Positions 43,591-53,828 of a stretch of DNA of 64,000 bases are shown here, one piece after another. The notes under the pieces are model-generated. The model was given only the letters and a program-made list of their open reading frames with translations. It did no database searches and was not told where the DNA came from. Position 1 is the first letter of the stretch. Each line of letters opens with the position of its first letter. The position numbers and the translations under genes were made by a program. Origin of the DNA: Adiantum capillus-veneris (lineage: Eukaryota; Streptophyta; Polypodiopsida; Polypodiales; Pteridaceae); NCBI GenBank assembly GCA_014529385.2, contig CM043961.1, forward strand, positions 18,022,478-18,086,477. The letters are read 5' to 3'.

Positions 43591-43617
<27 letters not shown>

Positions 43618-43635
43618 CCCCCCCCCCCCCCTCCC
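43591..43635. repeat. (CT)n / poly-C microsatellite
   Basis: A run of CT dinucleotides followed by about 16 C. Confidence 0.95.
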
Positions 43636-43639
43636 CTCT

Positions 43640-43860
43640 TTTTATTTTTGTTTTGCAAAACTCACAATGGCGACTGAATCATAACCAAAAAATTACAAAT
43701 TGAAATGCTCAAGCCAAGCCATGACATCTCCCAACAATCGTAGGTACATTGGGACAAGGGAGCCACCCCGCAACACTTTGAAAAAGGACCTCTACTAAAG
43801 CAAGGACCCAAAAATCTTTCAGGTCATTGCGGCATCAATAGCCCTAATCCATTCATCATT
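43640..43860 (-). mobile_element. LINE 3' end fragment
   Basis: On the minus strand it ends with CCATTGTGAGTTTTGCAAAA and matches the 3' UTR at 6731-6930 (shared GGTGGCTCCCT, GTCATGGCT and TTTGTAATTTTT words). Only the last ~210 bp are present, typical of 5'-truncated LINE insertions. Confidence 0.7.
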
Positions 43861-44126
43861 TTTTTTTCTTTTTTGGTTTTTCTTTTTTTCCCCTATTGTT
43901 TATTGTCACTCATCTTGAGGAGATTATAACAAACATGGATGTAATTTGGTTTTATCTCATAGGACACTTTGGCCCTCTTTCTATCCTGTAAGATTGTAAG
44001 ATTTGAACTTTTCTTTTTCAAATTTTGATTTACTGAGCTGTGATGTAGAAGTTGCTCGCGTCTTCTAGGTCGAGTCGTCGCAGGTCACTGAGCTAGGATG
44101 TAGCAGTCGAACATTATGAAAACAGG
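43861..44126. other. T-rich interval upstream of LINE ORF1
   Basis: Poly-T rich, then a mixed region; possibly the 5' UTR of the following LINE. No gene. Confidence 0.35.
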
Positions 44127-45014
44127 TTGTATGCAAGTATCTGTTTGTATTCAATAGGGAGTAATACTGTCCAAGAAGATAGAGCATGTGTAGGTTCCGA
44201 TTTTTTGCACGAGGTAAATATGTTTAGCCAAAGAAAGAGGATTGATGGCCTGGCGATACAAGTGGACTTTAGTCCGAATGACGCATTACAAAGCTTGAAA
44301 GCATGCTGTGCAAAGTCGGTAGTGTCATATTTTATGGATCGGTGGATGACGGTTCAAGGCCTTTGGGATTGGGCGGCTGATTTGTTCAATAACAATGTTG
44401 AAGTGCAACACTTCACGGGGGTAGGCAAAGGCTTTTACGTGGCTTCATCTGCATCTCATCAAGTAGTGCATGATATTGTTATTATAGGAGGTGTATGGGG
44501 TGCTTCATATTTTGTGTATGCGATGCCATGGACACCGAAGTTTCTCCCCGAGGAGGAAATTATGCACTTTTGTCCCGTTTGGGTCACGTTTAAAAGCCTA
44601 CTGATTTGGTTGCATGATCATGTCCAAACTATAGTTGTGAAGTTGGGTCGCGTCCTTTTTGTGACGAGAGTGCAACATATGAGATATGGTTTGGATGCTA
44701 AGGTGTGCATTTTGTGGAACATGGACTTGCCTATTCCAAAATTTGTGGATCTAAAAATGGGTTGCTTTGGAGCTTTTGGGCAAGAAACAACTTGCTATAA
44801 ATGTTGCAAAATAGGTCATTTTGCCATAAATTTCCCTATGGTTAGGATTGGTAAGGAACCTATGGTCAAAACCACATGGAAGCAGGTCAATAGAGATGCC
44901 AAGCAGGCAATAGGTGAGAACACATGCTTACCTCTGGAGAAAGCGAATGACAAGGATGTTGTTGAAGTTGACTTGGAGGATGCACTCAAGCAGCCAGAAG
45001 TTGAGAACACATGA
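44127..45014 (+). pseudogene. LINE ORF1 (DUF4283 / zinc-knuckle protein), nearly intact
   Basis: A frame open from 44127 (the first ATG in frame is at 44217) encodes an RNA-binding ORF1 protein of plant L1-type LINEs. VVHDIVIIGGVWGASYFVYA, PWTPKFLPEEEIMHFCPVWV and RYGLDAKVCILWNMDLPIPK fit DUF4283, and TCYKCCKIGHFAINFP fits the following CCHC knuckle with its last Cys replaced by Phe. The stop at 45012-45014 falls in the second unit of an 84-bp repeat where the first unit has TGC, so one C to A change ended the frame; homologous sequence continues beyond. ORF2 is absent downstream. It would package LINE RNA. Dead but recent. Confidence 0.65.
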
Positions 45015-45299
45015 TTACCTCTGGAGAAAGCGAATGACAAGGATGTTGTTGAAACTTGGAGGATGCACTGTCCATGGTTATCAGGAGAGCAAGAGGAAAA
45101 GAGCATTATTTGTGAGTCCTCACAAGTGGAAAAGAGCGTGATTTTTGAGTCCTCGCGAGAGGCAATAGTGCCCAAGGAAGTTCAAGAGCAAGTTGATACA
45201 GATGATGTCCATTAGGGACAAGATTTGTGAGTCCTTGGAAGAGACATCGGTGCCCAAGGAAGGTCAAGAGCAAATTGATACATATTATGTCCATCAGGT
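44919..45299 (+). repeat. Tandem duplications in the ORF1 tail (84 bp and 82 bp)
   Basis: GAGAACACATG... units start at about 44920 and 45004. GAGTCCT... units (with GTGCCCAAGGAAG and CAAGAGCAA) start at 45147 and 45229. Both encode acidic repeats. Confidence 0.8.
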
Positions 45300-45456
45300 A
45301 CAAAAGATCGACCTTCTTAGCCACTTAGTTTGTATCTTGGGGTCGCATAAGAACATTTGGTTGGAAAGGAAGAAAGAAAGAAAAAGTAAAAGTGAGTTTT
45401 GGTGGGGTGTTCCATAGTGGTAGGGCCTCCTCAATGTTAGGATAGTGGTCCCTCAT

Positions 45457-45883
45457 CCCTCAGGACTAAGTGGCACGGGCATGGGAGGGTGAGATTTATG
45501 ACGGGGGCATTGTGGGCCGTAGATCGCAGTGGAGGCGCCGAAAATAATCTAGGGTACCTTAGTTTACTTTTTAATTATAAAAAGTAAACTAGGGTACCCT
45601 AGATTACTTTCGACTGTCGCCCTTGTGCATACATGTTATAATTAAATTACGGTCCTCACGTTTCACAACGCGCGCATAGCGTAGTGGTTAAGGTGTGAGC
45701 CTCCCATGGGTGAGGTCACGGGTTCAAAACCCACACGAGTACCCTAGTTTACTTTCAAAACTCGGATACCCTAGTTTACTTTTTCCAAAAGTAATTTAAG
45801 GTACCCGTATTCCAGATCTACGGCCCGCAATCCCCCGACCGTAGATCCCACCCTCCCATGCCCGTGCCACTTAGTCCTGAGGG
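45457..45883. mobile_element. Foldback MITE with tRNA-like core
   Basis: Terminal inverted repeats begin CCCTCAGGACTAAGTGGCAC at 45457 and end in its complement at 45883; similarity of the arms extends about 100 bp with interruptions. Inside the left arm is a second near-perfect hairpin (45549-45605, arms TCTAGGGTACC ... TAGTTTAC). The centre holds a tRNA-like segment (45672-45745). Non-coding. Clear flanking target duplications were not found. Confidence 0.75.
45672..45745 (+). ncRNA. tRNA-derived (SINE-like) segment inside the MITE
   Basis: A box TAGCGTAGTGGTTAAGG (45677-45693) and B box GGGTTCAAAACCC (45720-45732) at about 43-bp spacing, the internal Pol III promoter of tRNAs. The two arms around it do not fold into a full cloverleaf, so a SINE head is more likely than a tRNA gene. 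Confidence 0.55.
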
Positions 45884-47085
45884 TCCCCCATGGCCGTTTT
45901 GGATTGAGGGTAAGATGTTTTTTCCCCCTTTTCAGTCATATAATATAATACTCTCACATAATGTGAGATTTGAAAAAAAAAATTAAAAAACATAAAAAAT
46001 TGATGTCACTTTAACAAAAGGAAAGGCTTTGTAAAGACAGAGCTTTCACATCACGCTTTTGGGAATGGTAAAGCATGTCTTTGAGCCTTCAAGATAAAGG
46101 ATAAAGTGCAAATTTTTAAGTGCTTTTCTTTTTTGCTTGGCCTCAATGATCCTTTCTTTCGTCTTTCTTTTCTACAAGTTTTTTTGGAACATCGAGCAGT
46201 GTCATCCCTTTCCTTTAGGAGGAAAGCTTCAATTTGAACAAGGACTCGAGGGGGTTGCGCTTCCCTTTTTGCCATGGTCTGGTGCATGGGTACGAGGCAT
46301 GGCATGCAAGATGTTGTTGAAGGGCTCCTCCCATGCCTAGCTGCATGGTGGTCAATTTGCGACCCTTGGGGTGCTTGGTTCGGACTTGTTCGAGTGTGTT
46401 GGCTTTGTGGTGATGGATCCTCCCTTCCGTGTGTAGTCGGGTTTTATGGTCGGTTTTGGCTCGTTTGTCCTTTTTGTCTATCTCGATTGCTTTTGGAGGT
46501 GGGTTGACATGGATGGCAGTCCCCAAGTATAGGGTAAGTGTGCCAGTAAAAAGCCAGGCCCCTCTTTAAAGCCCATCATACCCTAATAAATAATGCAAGA
46601 GCTGCGCCAAAAGCAGAACAATGCAGTTTGAGTTCTTGGTAGCGGACAATCGACGTGCTCTTTTGTAGTTGGTCCGTGAGGGGGTTTGATCCTTGCTAGA
46701 GCCTTTGGCTCTAAATACCCCCATGATAGGTCCCTTATCAGGGCGCACTTTTGCTACACAGGAAAACGAAGATGCCTATGCCGCTTTTGCTACAAGTCAT
46801 TACCGGCGATGACACCTTTTGCTACAAATGCCGCAACTCACTGGCTATCAACCGAGCCCACGGCCGATCAAAATGGACCAGCAAATTGTGCGCAATTGCC
46901 CCTCCAATTTCATCGTCTCTAAATGGGGACTTCTACCCTAGGGGCATTCCTGTGCTTCCCGGGGTATTTCTCTTCACGTTGATCAATTGGGTGGCTCTAA
47001 TTCACTTGTTATGGGATATGGTGGCTCCCTTGTTTCTCTAAGCTTTGTTGATGCCATGGCTTCGTTTTAGCATGGCTGTCTCTAT
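45884..47085. other. Interval without a supported gene
   Basis: Short open frames exist on both strands but none shows a domain, and composition is mixed. No repeat matching other parts of the window was noticed. Confidence 0.4.
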
Positions 47086-48230
47086 AATTCTTTTTTTTTT
47101 TTTGCCAAACTCACAATTGTGAGTGGATGATTGTATTAAAATCTCCATAAAGAAATGTACAAAGTAACCTCAAGCTCAGGCCGAGCCTTGAGGTATTGGT
47201 ATCTCTAGATGCTACAAAACGTTGCACAAAGGCGTGCCAATATCCATGATTACATACCAATCATTAATGGCTAGGACAACAAAGATTGTCCAAAATTCCA
47301 CTCGTCCGAGCTCTTCCTTTTTTCGAGGCCAAGAATCACTTCTCTATTTCTTGAATGATCTCGATGAAGCTAGCTATTGAGTGGTCATTTTTGAATACCC
47401 GATGGCTTTTCACCTTCCAGACTTGCTGAAAGAAATAGAATCTAATGGTTTAAGCTCTAATTAAGAGCATTGGGGTTCCAACCACCTTCCCTCCTAAGAA
47501 TAAATCATTCTTAAAGAATACTATCTTCCAAGTCCTTTGAACCCATTTGCATATCTTACCTTCAAGGACTTTAATCGCAGGGCACTCCTTGAATAAGTGA
47601 GAGGGGCCCTCACTTGCCATTTTGTACCTGGAGCACTAGTTGAGCCAATACCTCTAGCTAGAATCTTTATGCCTATCAGCAAAGCCACCCATAGCACTTT
47701 CCACAAAAAAGATCTTCATCAACAGTAGCCATTGTGGATTCCAGATGTTATTTACAACCATCACCCATCATGATTCTAGCCAATGCACGTCCACTATTTG
47801 TTGAGGGGGGAGAATCAATCAGTCTTGAATATTAGTGCATGGTACATACTCTTGGTTTATGGTTTACAAAAATGCTTGCTCTTGGGCCATCGTCGTGCTT
47901 TCCACTCAAATTCTGACTTGTAGATAGGTGTTAACTTGTCCAACCCTTCAACAAGCCTTCTTACCAACATTCTTTCAGTGCCGTTGAGGTGGAGCTAGGT
48001 AGCCAGCTGGTCATATTATCTGTAGCTCTTGCTGTTGTCATCCCAAAAATGGGCTAGTCATCAAAGACCTTTGTTGTTAACCTTTTTGGCTACTTCTCTC
48101 CAAAACGGGGTCAATAGTTAGCCACCTGCTTTAGAAACCCAAGCAGACCAATATGTTATGGAGTTTTGAAAATATCTGGTTAACTCTCCCCACGTCAATG
48201 TCTCTGTTGCTCTGGTATATTTATATACCA
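47086..48230 (-). pseudogene. LINE (L1-type) ORF2 C-terminal fragment with poly(A)
   Basis: A T run at 47090-47103 on + is the poly(A) tail, followed by the family's 3' end (CTCACAATTGTGAGTGGATG). Minus-strand translation gives KMASEGPSHLFKECPAIKVL, GKICKWVQRTWKIVFFKND and LFLGGKV, the zf-RVT tail, and further upstream LTPFWREVAKKVNNKGL. Frameshifts and stops throughout. Same family as 6.1-6.95 kb but opposite strand. Confidence 0.8.
47990..48225. repeat. Direct repeat of LINE sequence (copy 1)
   Basis: About 235 bp (…CCCAAAAATGGGCTAGTCATC…TTGCTCTGGTAT) repeated at 48950-49187 with roughly 85% identity. Both copies are minus-strand LINE ORF2 (WLAHFWDD motif). Confidence 0.8.
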
Positions 48231-48949
48231 GAGGTACATTTAGAAATCCAAGGGAACTAGTAGGGGATACCGGCTGGGGAAAATTTCAAAAATGAATGGA
48301 ATCTTGGAAGGTGCCATGAGTGCGGAGCCATTGACAGGTGCAATATTGAGGCACAGGGAGGCAGGTGGCAACCAGTGAATGTTGGAGGGGCGAGCAGATG
48401 TTATGTGTTGGGCGAGGAAGGGAGCAGAGCTCGAACAAGCAGCAAGGGAGGGGAGAATCAAATTACTTTTTTATGTAAAGAGAGCGAGTTGTCAGGGTAG
48501 CAACAAGTTGTGCATGGCTGAGTGGTTAGCATAACATCTACCTCTTGCTCTCCGGATGTGTGCTCGATTCGCACCGCTGGTTATAAGCTTTTGGAGTGCA
48601 TCGAACCTCAAACGTCACCTCCTCAGGAATCTGAGGAGATTCGAAGCAATATGAATTGGAAGCTGCCAGTAGGTAGAGAGAGTAGTAGTATGTCTGAACG
48701 ATTTAAGAAAAGGCAGAAAAGTAGAGAATATGAGGAGATGCTTTTTTTTTTTGGGTGTGTGGATAGTAGATACGCGCGCTTTCACATGCTTGATGTCCAT
48801 GTTTCCTCCTCGTTCCTCTCTATTTCACGCAGAAGCTCATTGTTGAGCCCATGGGGGCTGCCGTGCAAGAGAGGATGAGATAGACGGGTCTCCCTCCCTC
48901 TCCCTCCCTCTCTGCGTGTTTGAGCTACCACGCTCTCTGTGACCCCATA
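48226..48949. other. Interval between two LINE fragments
   Basis: Contains the tRNA-like segment at 48512, a poly-T/TG stretch (48742-48760) and (CCCT)n (48890-48912). No gene is supported. Confidence 0.4.
48505..48590 (+). ncRNA. tRNA-like SINE head
   Basis: A box TGGCTGAGTGGTTAGC (48515-48530) fits the Pol III consensus closely; B box GCTCGATTCGCA (48562-48573) is looser. No acceptor-stem pairing, so not a functional tRNA. A diverged relative of its A-box region lies near 43208. Confidence 0.5.
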
Positions 48950-49187
48950 CCTCTTGAGTTGGGTAGCCAGTTGGTCAGATTCTCTCCAACTCTTATTGCA
49001 GTCGTCCCAAAAATGGGCCAATCATCAGAGACCTTTGTTATTTACCTTTTTGGCTACTTCTCTTCAAAATGGGATCAATAGTTCACCACTTGCTTTAGAA
49101 ATCCAAGGGCACCGGTATCTTATGGAGTCTTGAAAATATCTAGCTCACTCTCTCCACTCTAGTGCCTCCGTTGCTCTGGTATGTTTA
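48950..49187 (-). pseudogene. Second LINE ORF2 fragment
   Basis: Minus strand reads WLAHFWDDCNKSWRESDQLA and TQLKRYG preceded by IPFWREVAKKVNNKG. It duplicates the sequence at 47990-48225 and abuts the left end of the tandem LTR array. Confidence 0.7.
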
Positions 49188-49214
49188 CGTACAAACTCAC
49201 CTGTTGTGCCACGT

Positions 49215-50975
49215 TGTCGAGAAATTTGCGGTCTTGCCAGGAAAGCACCGGGCTTATGGCTGTGAGAGTTTGTGAGAGAACTCAACAAAAACTATTTGAA
49301 GGAGTTAAACCATAGATGCCATGAAGACTAGGGTTTGGAAAGAAGTGCAATCAAAGAAGACTCACTCTTTCTCTCTTGCACTCACACACACAAAGAAGAA
49401 CGCAAAAGAGAATGTCAAAACAATACGAAGATGAAAACATCAAGGCTATGGTCATATCGTATCATGGGTAATATGAAAGGGTTAATGGATGAGTTAATGG
49501 CATTCAATCTTGGCTTACCAAATAGGCTACGAATTGTTCTTTGGAATTGTAGTTTTGTGCTTACCATAATATATATATTTTGTCTAGTGATTGGGATTAA
49601 TTGTGTGTACAAATCCTCTTGGTTCATAGCAAGATAACTACGCTTACATCAAAAGAAAAATTATAGTCTATGAGAGGTAGTATGATGGGATCCGGTGATA
49701 GAAGTATTTCATTGAGCCTTTCAGGGCCAAAGAGAAACACTATACGTTGTTGAAAGTGTATCTTACGGCTAATCCATACGTTAATTCCAATAGATCGTAC
49801 AGAGTGAAAGCGATAGAAATGATCATCATGTGGGTTATTCATCTAGGATAGTATGTGAAAAATGTAGATATGAGAGAAGTGAAGAGATGAGAAGTTTCCC
49901 TCCCAAGCCCTATTCTTGCCCGTAGGCAATAAGGATACTGCGGGGAGAGATGTACCTGTAGCAAGGAGAACCTAGAGAGGATGAATGAATGAGAGAGATA
50001 TGTTTGGTTAAGGGGATGAGATTAGATACATATATATATGTTGGATTAGAGATGAAAATGAAAACAACAAGAAATCAAGAAAACATCAATGTAGAACACA
50101 TCTTACTTGAAACCCTTCGGCACCATTATTGATGGAGAGAGAAGAAGAGTGGATAATTCCACTTTGATTGATACGCCAAGTACAACACCTTCTTTGATTA
50201 GAGTTGATCCTCCAAGGATGGCATACAAGAATGGCTAGTTTTCCTCTAGGAGAAAGTGTAGGCTTGGGCTTATGTTAATGGGGCTAAGTACAATTAGGCA
50301 TTACTACTCACTCCCTCAAGAATTCCTCTCATCAATGGCTTGAATGCTTCCGTTCCTTCCAAGGAAGAAGAGGTCCCCTTTTATAGGTGAAGGGAACCCA
50401 CAAGGGTTTACACAAGAAGAGAGGAGCCAGTGTGAACGGGAATTGGAAAAGTTGGAAATGAGCTGTCCCTGCATGATGTGGGCAGACTGGGGTCCAGTAT
50501 TTTGATCATATCTCCTCAACCGTGGCTCCAAATAAAAATGTAAAAATATGGGCAGAAACTTCAGCTCATTAGCTACGATTTTCATTTTAAAATCATTCTC
50601 CAATTCGGATTGGAACCTTGTGTAAAAAATTCATCAAAATAGGGTCCATTTATGGCAGCAAAAGTCTTCATGTGGTCTCCTTAGCCTTGACTTTCATTTA
50701 ATTCCCAAGGACACCTCATGCCATATGAAAGCATGACATTTCTCCTTGACAAAGTTTTGTAACCATGCTTGCAATAATGCATTAAAATAAGTGTATCTTT
50801 GAAATCATGCCACCTAGTGTCCCACTAGGATTTGATTCCCTCCTAGTAGATATTTAAAAAGAAATATAAGAAAAATATGAAAAATACATAGAATACATAT
50901 AGATTGGAGTTTACCCTAGATATAGGATCTAGCTAGGGTGTGAGATGATAATGAGATGGTAGAAATAAAGAGTCA
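49215..50975 (-). repeat. LTR, copy 1 (3' LTR of unit 1)
   Basis: On + starts TGTCGAGAAATTTGCGG and ends AAATAAAGAGTCA, so in element sense TGACTC...CTCGACA with TG/CA ends. A minus-strand TATA box (TATAAAAGG, 50377-50385) puts U3 at about 50975-50350 and leaves about 1.1 kb of R+U5. Short open frames in it are not genes. Confidence 0.88.
50377..50385 (-). promoter_or_regulatory. TATA box of the array LTR
   Basis: Minus strand CTATAAAAGGGGACC. Repeated at +4614, +9228 in the other complete LTRs. Confidence 0.6.
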
Positions 50976-50996
50976 ATGCTTTTTGCCCCAAGTTAA
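50976..50996 (-). other. Polypurine tract, unit 1
   Basis: Minus strand AACTTGGGGCAAAAAGCAT directly before the LTR start TGACTC. Identical tracts lie at 55590 and 60204. Confidence 0.6.
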
Positions 50997-51006
50997 AGAG
51001 GCGGAG

Positions 51007-53775
51007 CTATTGACACTTTTCCCATAGTATTTTTTGATGGTAAAGTAAGAATACATTACCCTTGAGATAAATAATAAGATGAGATAGAAAGCTTATTTTT
51101 ATACTTACATATGTCACAGCACGACATCCACCCCCTCTAAACCTGCACATCCTCCGGCATGTGCCAACCTCATGGTAACTTGTGAAAGCAATTGTATCCC
51201 CTGTCATCCCATGACCTCCTCCAGGATCATATGGGTAACTCAAAAACTTATATTGTACTAAGCATTGAGATCCTCCGCATCTTTTAATTGCTCTCGGATC
51301 AGAAGGAATTGTTATATACATCTGTCTCCAAAACATCTGTAACAAATCTCCATTATGCGCAAAATCTTCATGACGTAGAGACATAAGTTCCTCATCCTCC
51401 TCTTCAAAAAACACTTCCAGGCTTCCTGTAATATACTTGAAAGATTTTTGAAACTGCACTTCAACCTTCTGACCAACCTGTAAATCCATATGTACCTCTT
51501 TCGCATAGAAGTCTGAATCTGCATCTTCATTCTCAAAAGAATCCTCTAGATAGCCTTTCTCAACATCGAGAGAAACCTCAGAAATGTGCATGGTAAACCT
51601 CTCATCAATTTTCTCACCTTTTACCAAATATCTCTCCAGCTTTATAGCATAAAACTTTGCATACCTCTCAAATATGGTGTCTAATTCCCTTTCCAAATCA
51701 TCCTGGTAGGTATGCTCCCGGTCACTTGTAACCGACTGCTCAAAAACCTCCTTGGAGTTAGTCTCTAACACAATATCTTCACCCCTTCTTCGTTTTTGAC
51801 TCATCGCTAAATTATCTTCAATTGAATCATGTCTCCACTCTTCTAGGGAGAACCCTTCCTCATTACATGGCTCTGGTGTCAGCGTAGAGCTAGCATCCTC
51901 TTCTTGCTTCAAGGAATCACCATGTATACCCTTCCTATCCATAGCAGATAGATGCTCACAAACCTGCTTGCAATTTATACCCTGTGACACAAGACCTAAA
52001 TCCCTTTTATACCTCAGATATTGTTTGCATACCTGCAGGCAACCCTGTATAGTAGGCACTTTATGGCAAGCATCTTTATTTGCATCTTCACACAGATAAG
52101 AAATATCACCCCAATCACAGACCATATCCTGAGAGGTTTCTTGCTCTTCTGCTCTATCCTCTGATGTCACTTCAACCTGTATAGCATTCCCAAACACTTC
52201 TCTATCTTTGATTTGTGAATCTTGAAGATTCATAGCTTCATCTGCAGAACCCCAATCATCATGCAGAAAATGTGCATCTGTCATTCCTTTTGTTGGCTCT
52301 TTCTTCTTTCCTATTGTAGACTCCTGCATGAGTACTTCAGGTGGAGATGCTCCTTGTGTTGAGGGTGTTTGAGAAGGCATTGAGTCGCTTCTTCCCCCAC
52401 TTCTAGAAGCTCTTTTTGATGGTCCTTCATCAGCATTCTCATGTCTGCGCTTCTCTTCTACAATTGCCTCATTTTGTTGGCATTTTGTAATGTAGGCATG
52501 CACTGACAATGAGTCCACTGGATCATTCCATCCTGTTTCTAAACGTACGCAATCACCTGCTTCATGTAGAATCTCTTTTGTAAGCTTTCCCTTTTTAGCT
52601 AATTGCATGACATTTGGCCGAATTTGACCATGATGGTCACTCACTTCTTCATCACAAAAATGTTCAATTTTGACTCCATAAGTAGCTGCCTCAACTGAAG
52701 AGGTGGCATGCTTGGTTGCCATATCTTCAACTAAGGTTTGCATTCCCCCCTTCCCAAAGTTAGTTCTCAAGGGTAGACATGTCTCTCTTAAGTGGATTTT
52801 ACCATCCTTAAAAAAGACAACATCTTTTGACAATGCATCACTAAAATCATCACAATCCCTTCTTACATGGTATGTACTATCACACCAAATACATCTATTA
52901 ACAAACCCTTCTTTGGGCTGTTGTCTTTGCCTAGGAAGTGGCCCTGATGGTTGGCCTTTTTCTTCAAGCTTTGCAAACTTCACCTTCAAGTCACGCATTC
53001 CCTTCACAAGTTCATCTAGCATGGACTCATCAAACTTAGGAGCGATAAAAGTAGGCTTTACCATTTTGTCAGAAGTTGAGGTGGAAGGACTTGTAGTGTT
53101 TACTACCATCTTGTCCCTTCTTCTTTGTCGTTTGGCAAGCAGTGAGACAGCACCTTCAACCTCATTCCAGTCGGTCTTTAGTCCTTGCTCAGCATCTTTA
53201 TCTTCAAGAAGAAGCTCCAAATTTTCTTGAAACTCTTTACCTGCAGCTTGTAAGAAAAGATCTGTCTTCTCTGCATCTAGTGTGGCCCTTTCTGTCCTAG
53301 TGAGTTGTGCATAGGGCCGCTCAAATTCCCTAAGTAGCTCTGTTATTGATAGTCCTTGCTTTGGCTTGACTACCCATTCTAAGAATGTCCTTTTGGTCAC
53401 TCTCTCAGAGTCCTCCATGAAATATTCCTCCTTTAAAGCTACTTTGAGTTCTTCCCAATTTCTCCCATGCCCATCTTTAATTGCCCTAACATGCTCCCTA
53501 ATTTCTGGAGCAACAACTAGCTCAAAGCTTTGAATCATCTCACCTTCTGACACGCGATGCAGCTCCATCTCCTTCACATACTCGCGTAAGTACTTGGTTA
53601 CATCTTTGCCATTGAACTGATCCATTCTGTTGACAACCGCTTGTATGGCCTTCGTTGCTGAAATCTCCCTTCTTTCAGTAGCATGTTGTTGTTGCATGAA
53701 CATTGCAAATGCTTGAAACATTTGCATTGTTGCTGGGTCAAAATGCATACCCTGTTGCTCAACATGATCACCCAT
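51007..53775 (-). CDS. Gag-like protein, 922 aa, unit 1
   Basis: The start ATG at 53775 is in a strong context (ACCATGG); an upstream in-frame TTG codon was not used. Residues ~30-215 are helical and resemble Retrotrans_gag (MDQFNGKDVTKYLREYVKEM, WEELKVALKEEYFMEDSERV, ELLREFERPYAQL). A basic cluster KRQRRRDK follows near residue 218. The zinc knuckle CIWCDSTYHVRRDC has Cys295, Cys298, His303, Cys308. The remaining ~600 residues are acidic and low-complexity and match nothing I know, ending in a Cys/Gly-rich patch (CRRMCRFRGGGC). There is no protease, RT or integrase motif. Expected to form particles packaging element RNA. Frame fully intact. The stop is about 30 bp before the LTR. Confidence 0.8.
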   Translation of the reverse strand: MGDHVEQQGMHFDPATMQMFQAFAMFMQQQHATERREISATKAIQAVVNRMDQFNGKDVTKYLREYVKEMELHRVSEGEMIQSFELVVAPEIREHVRAIKDGHGRNWEELKVALKEEYFMEDSERVTKRTFLEWVVKPKQGLSITELLREFERPYAQLTRTERATLDAEKTDLFLQAAGKEFQENLELLLEDKDAEQGLKTDWNEVEGAVSLLAKRQRRRDKMVVNTTSPSTSTSDKMVKPTFIAPKFDESMLDELVKGMRDLKVKFAKLEEKGQPSGPLPRQRQQPKEGFVNRCIWCDSTYHVRRDCDDFSDALSKDVVFFKDGKIHLRETCLPLRTNFGKGGMQTLVEDMATKHATSSVEAATYGVKIEHFCDEEVSDHHGQIRPNVMQLAKKGKLTKEILHEAGDCVRLETGWNDPVDSLSVHAYITKCQQNEAIVEEKRRHENADEGPSKRASRSGGRSDSMPSQTPSTQGASPPEVLMQESTIGKKKEPTKGMTDAHFLHDDWGSADEAMNLQDSQIKDREVFGNAIQVEVTSEDRAEEQETSQDMVCDWGDISYLCEDANKDACHKVPTIQGCLQVCKQYLRYKRDLGLVSQGINCKQVCEHLSAMDRKGIHGDSLKQEEDASSTLTPEPCNEEGFSLEEWRHDSIEDNLAMSQKRRRGEDIVLETNSKEVFEQSVTSDREHTYQDDLERELDTIFERYAKFYAIKLERYLVKGEKIDERFTMHISEVSLDVEKGYLEDSFENEDADSDFYAKEVHMDLQVGQKVEVQFQKSFKYITGSLEVFFEEEDEELMSLRHEDFAHNGDLLQMFWRQMYITIPSDPRAIKRCGGSQCLVQYKFLSYPYDPGGGHGMTGDTIAFTSYHEVGTCRRMCRFRGGGCRAVTYVSIKISFLSHLIIYLKGNVFLLYHQKILWEKCQ

Positions 53776-53802
53776 GGTTACCCACAAACTCTCACCCTAG
53801 CA

Positions 53803-53822
53803 GATTCGCGTCGGGTTCACCA
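53803..53822 (-). other. Primer binding site, tRNA-Trp, unit 1
   Basis: Minus strand TGGTGAACCCGACGCGAATC, complementary to the 3' end of plant tRNA-Trp(CCA) (…GATTCACGTCGGGTTCA-CCA) except one base, six bases (TATTTT) after the LTR end CTCGACA. Confidence 0.82.
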
Positions 53823-53828
53823 AAAATA

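Noticed and set aside
48505-48590. Functional tRNA gene
   Set aside because: Good A box but weak B box and no acceptor-stem pairing.
49335-49637. 100-codon + frame recurring in every LTR of the array, and the other short LTR frames
   Set aside because: It lies antisense in the R/U5 part of the LTR, lacks any domain, and recurs only because the LTR does.
52703-53230. 175-codon + frame opposite the gag-like ORF
   Set aside because: Antisense shadow of a long intact ORF; Ser/Leu-rich composition without a domain.
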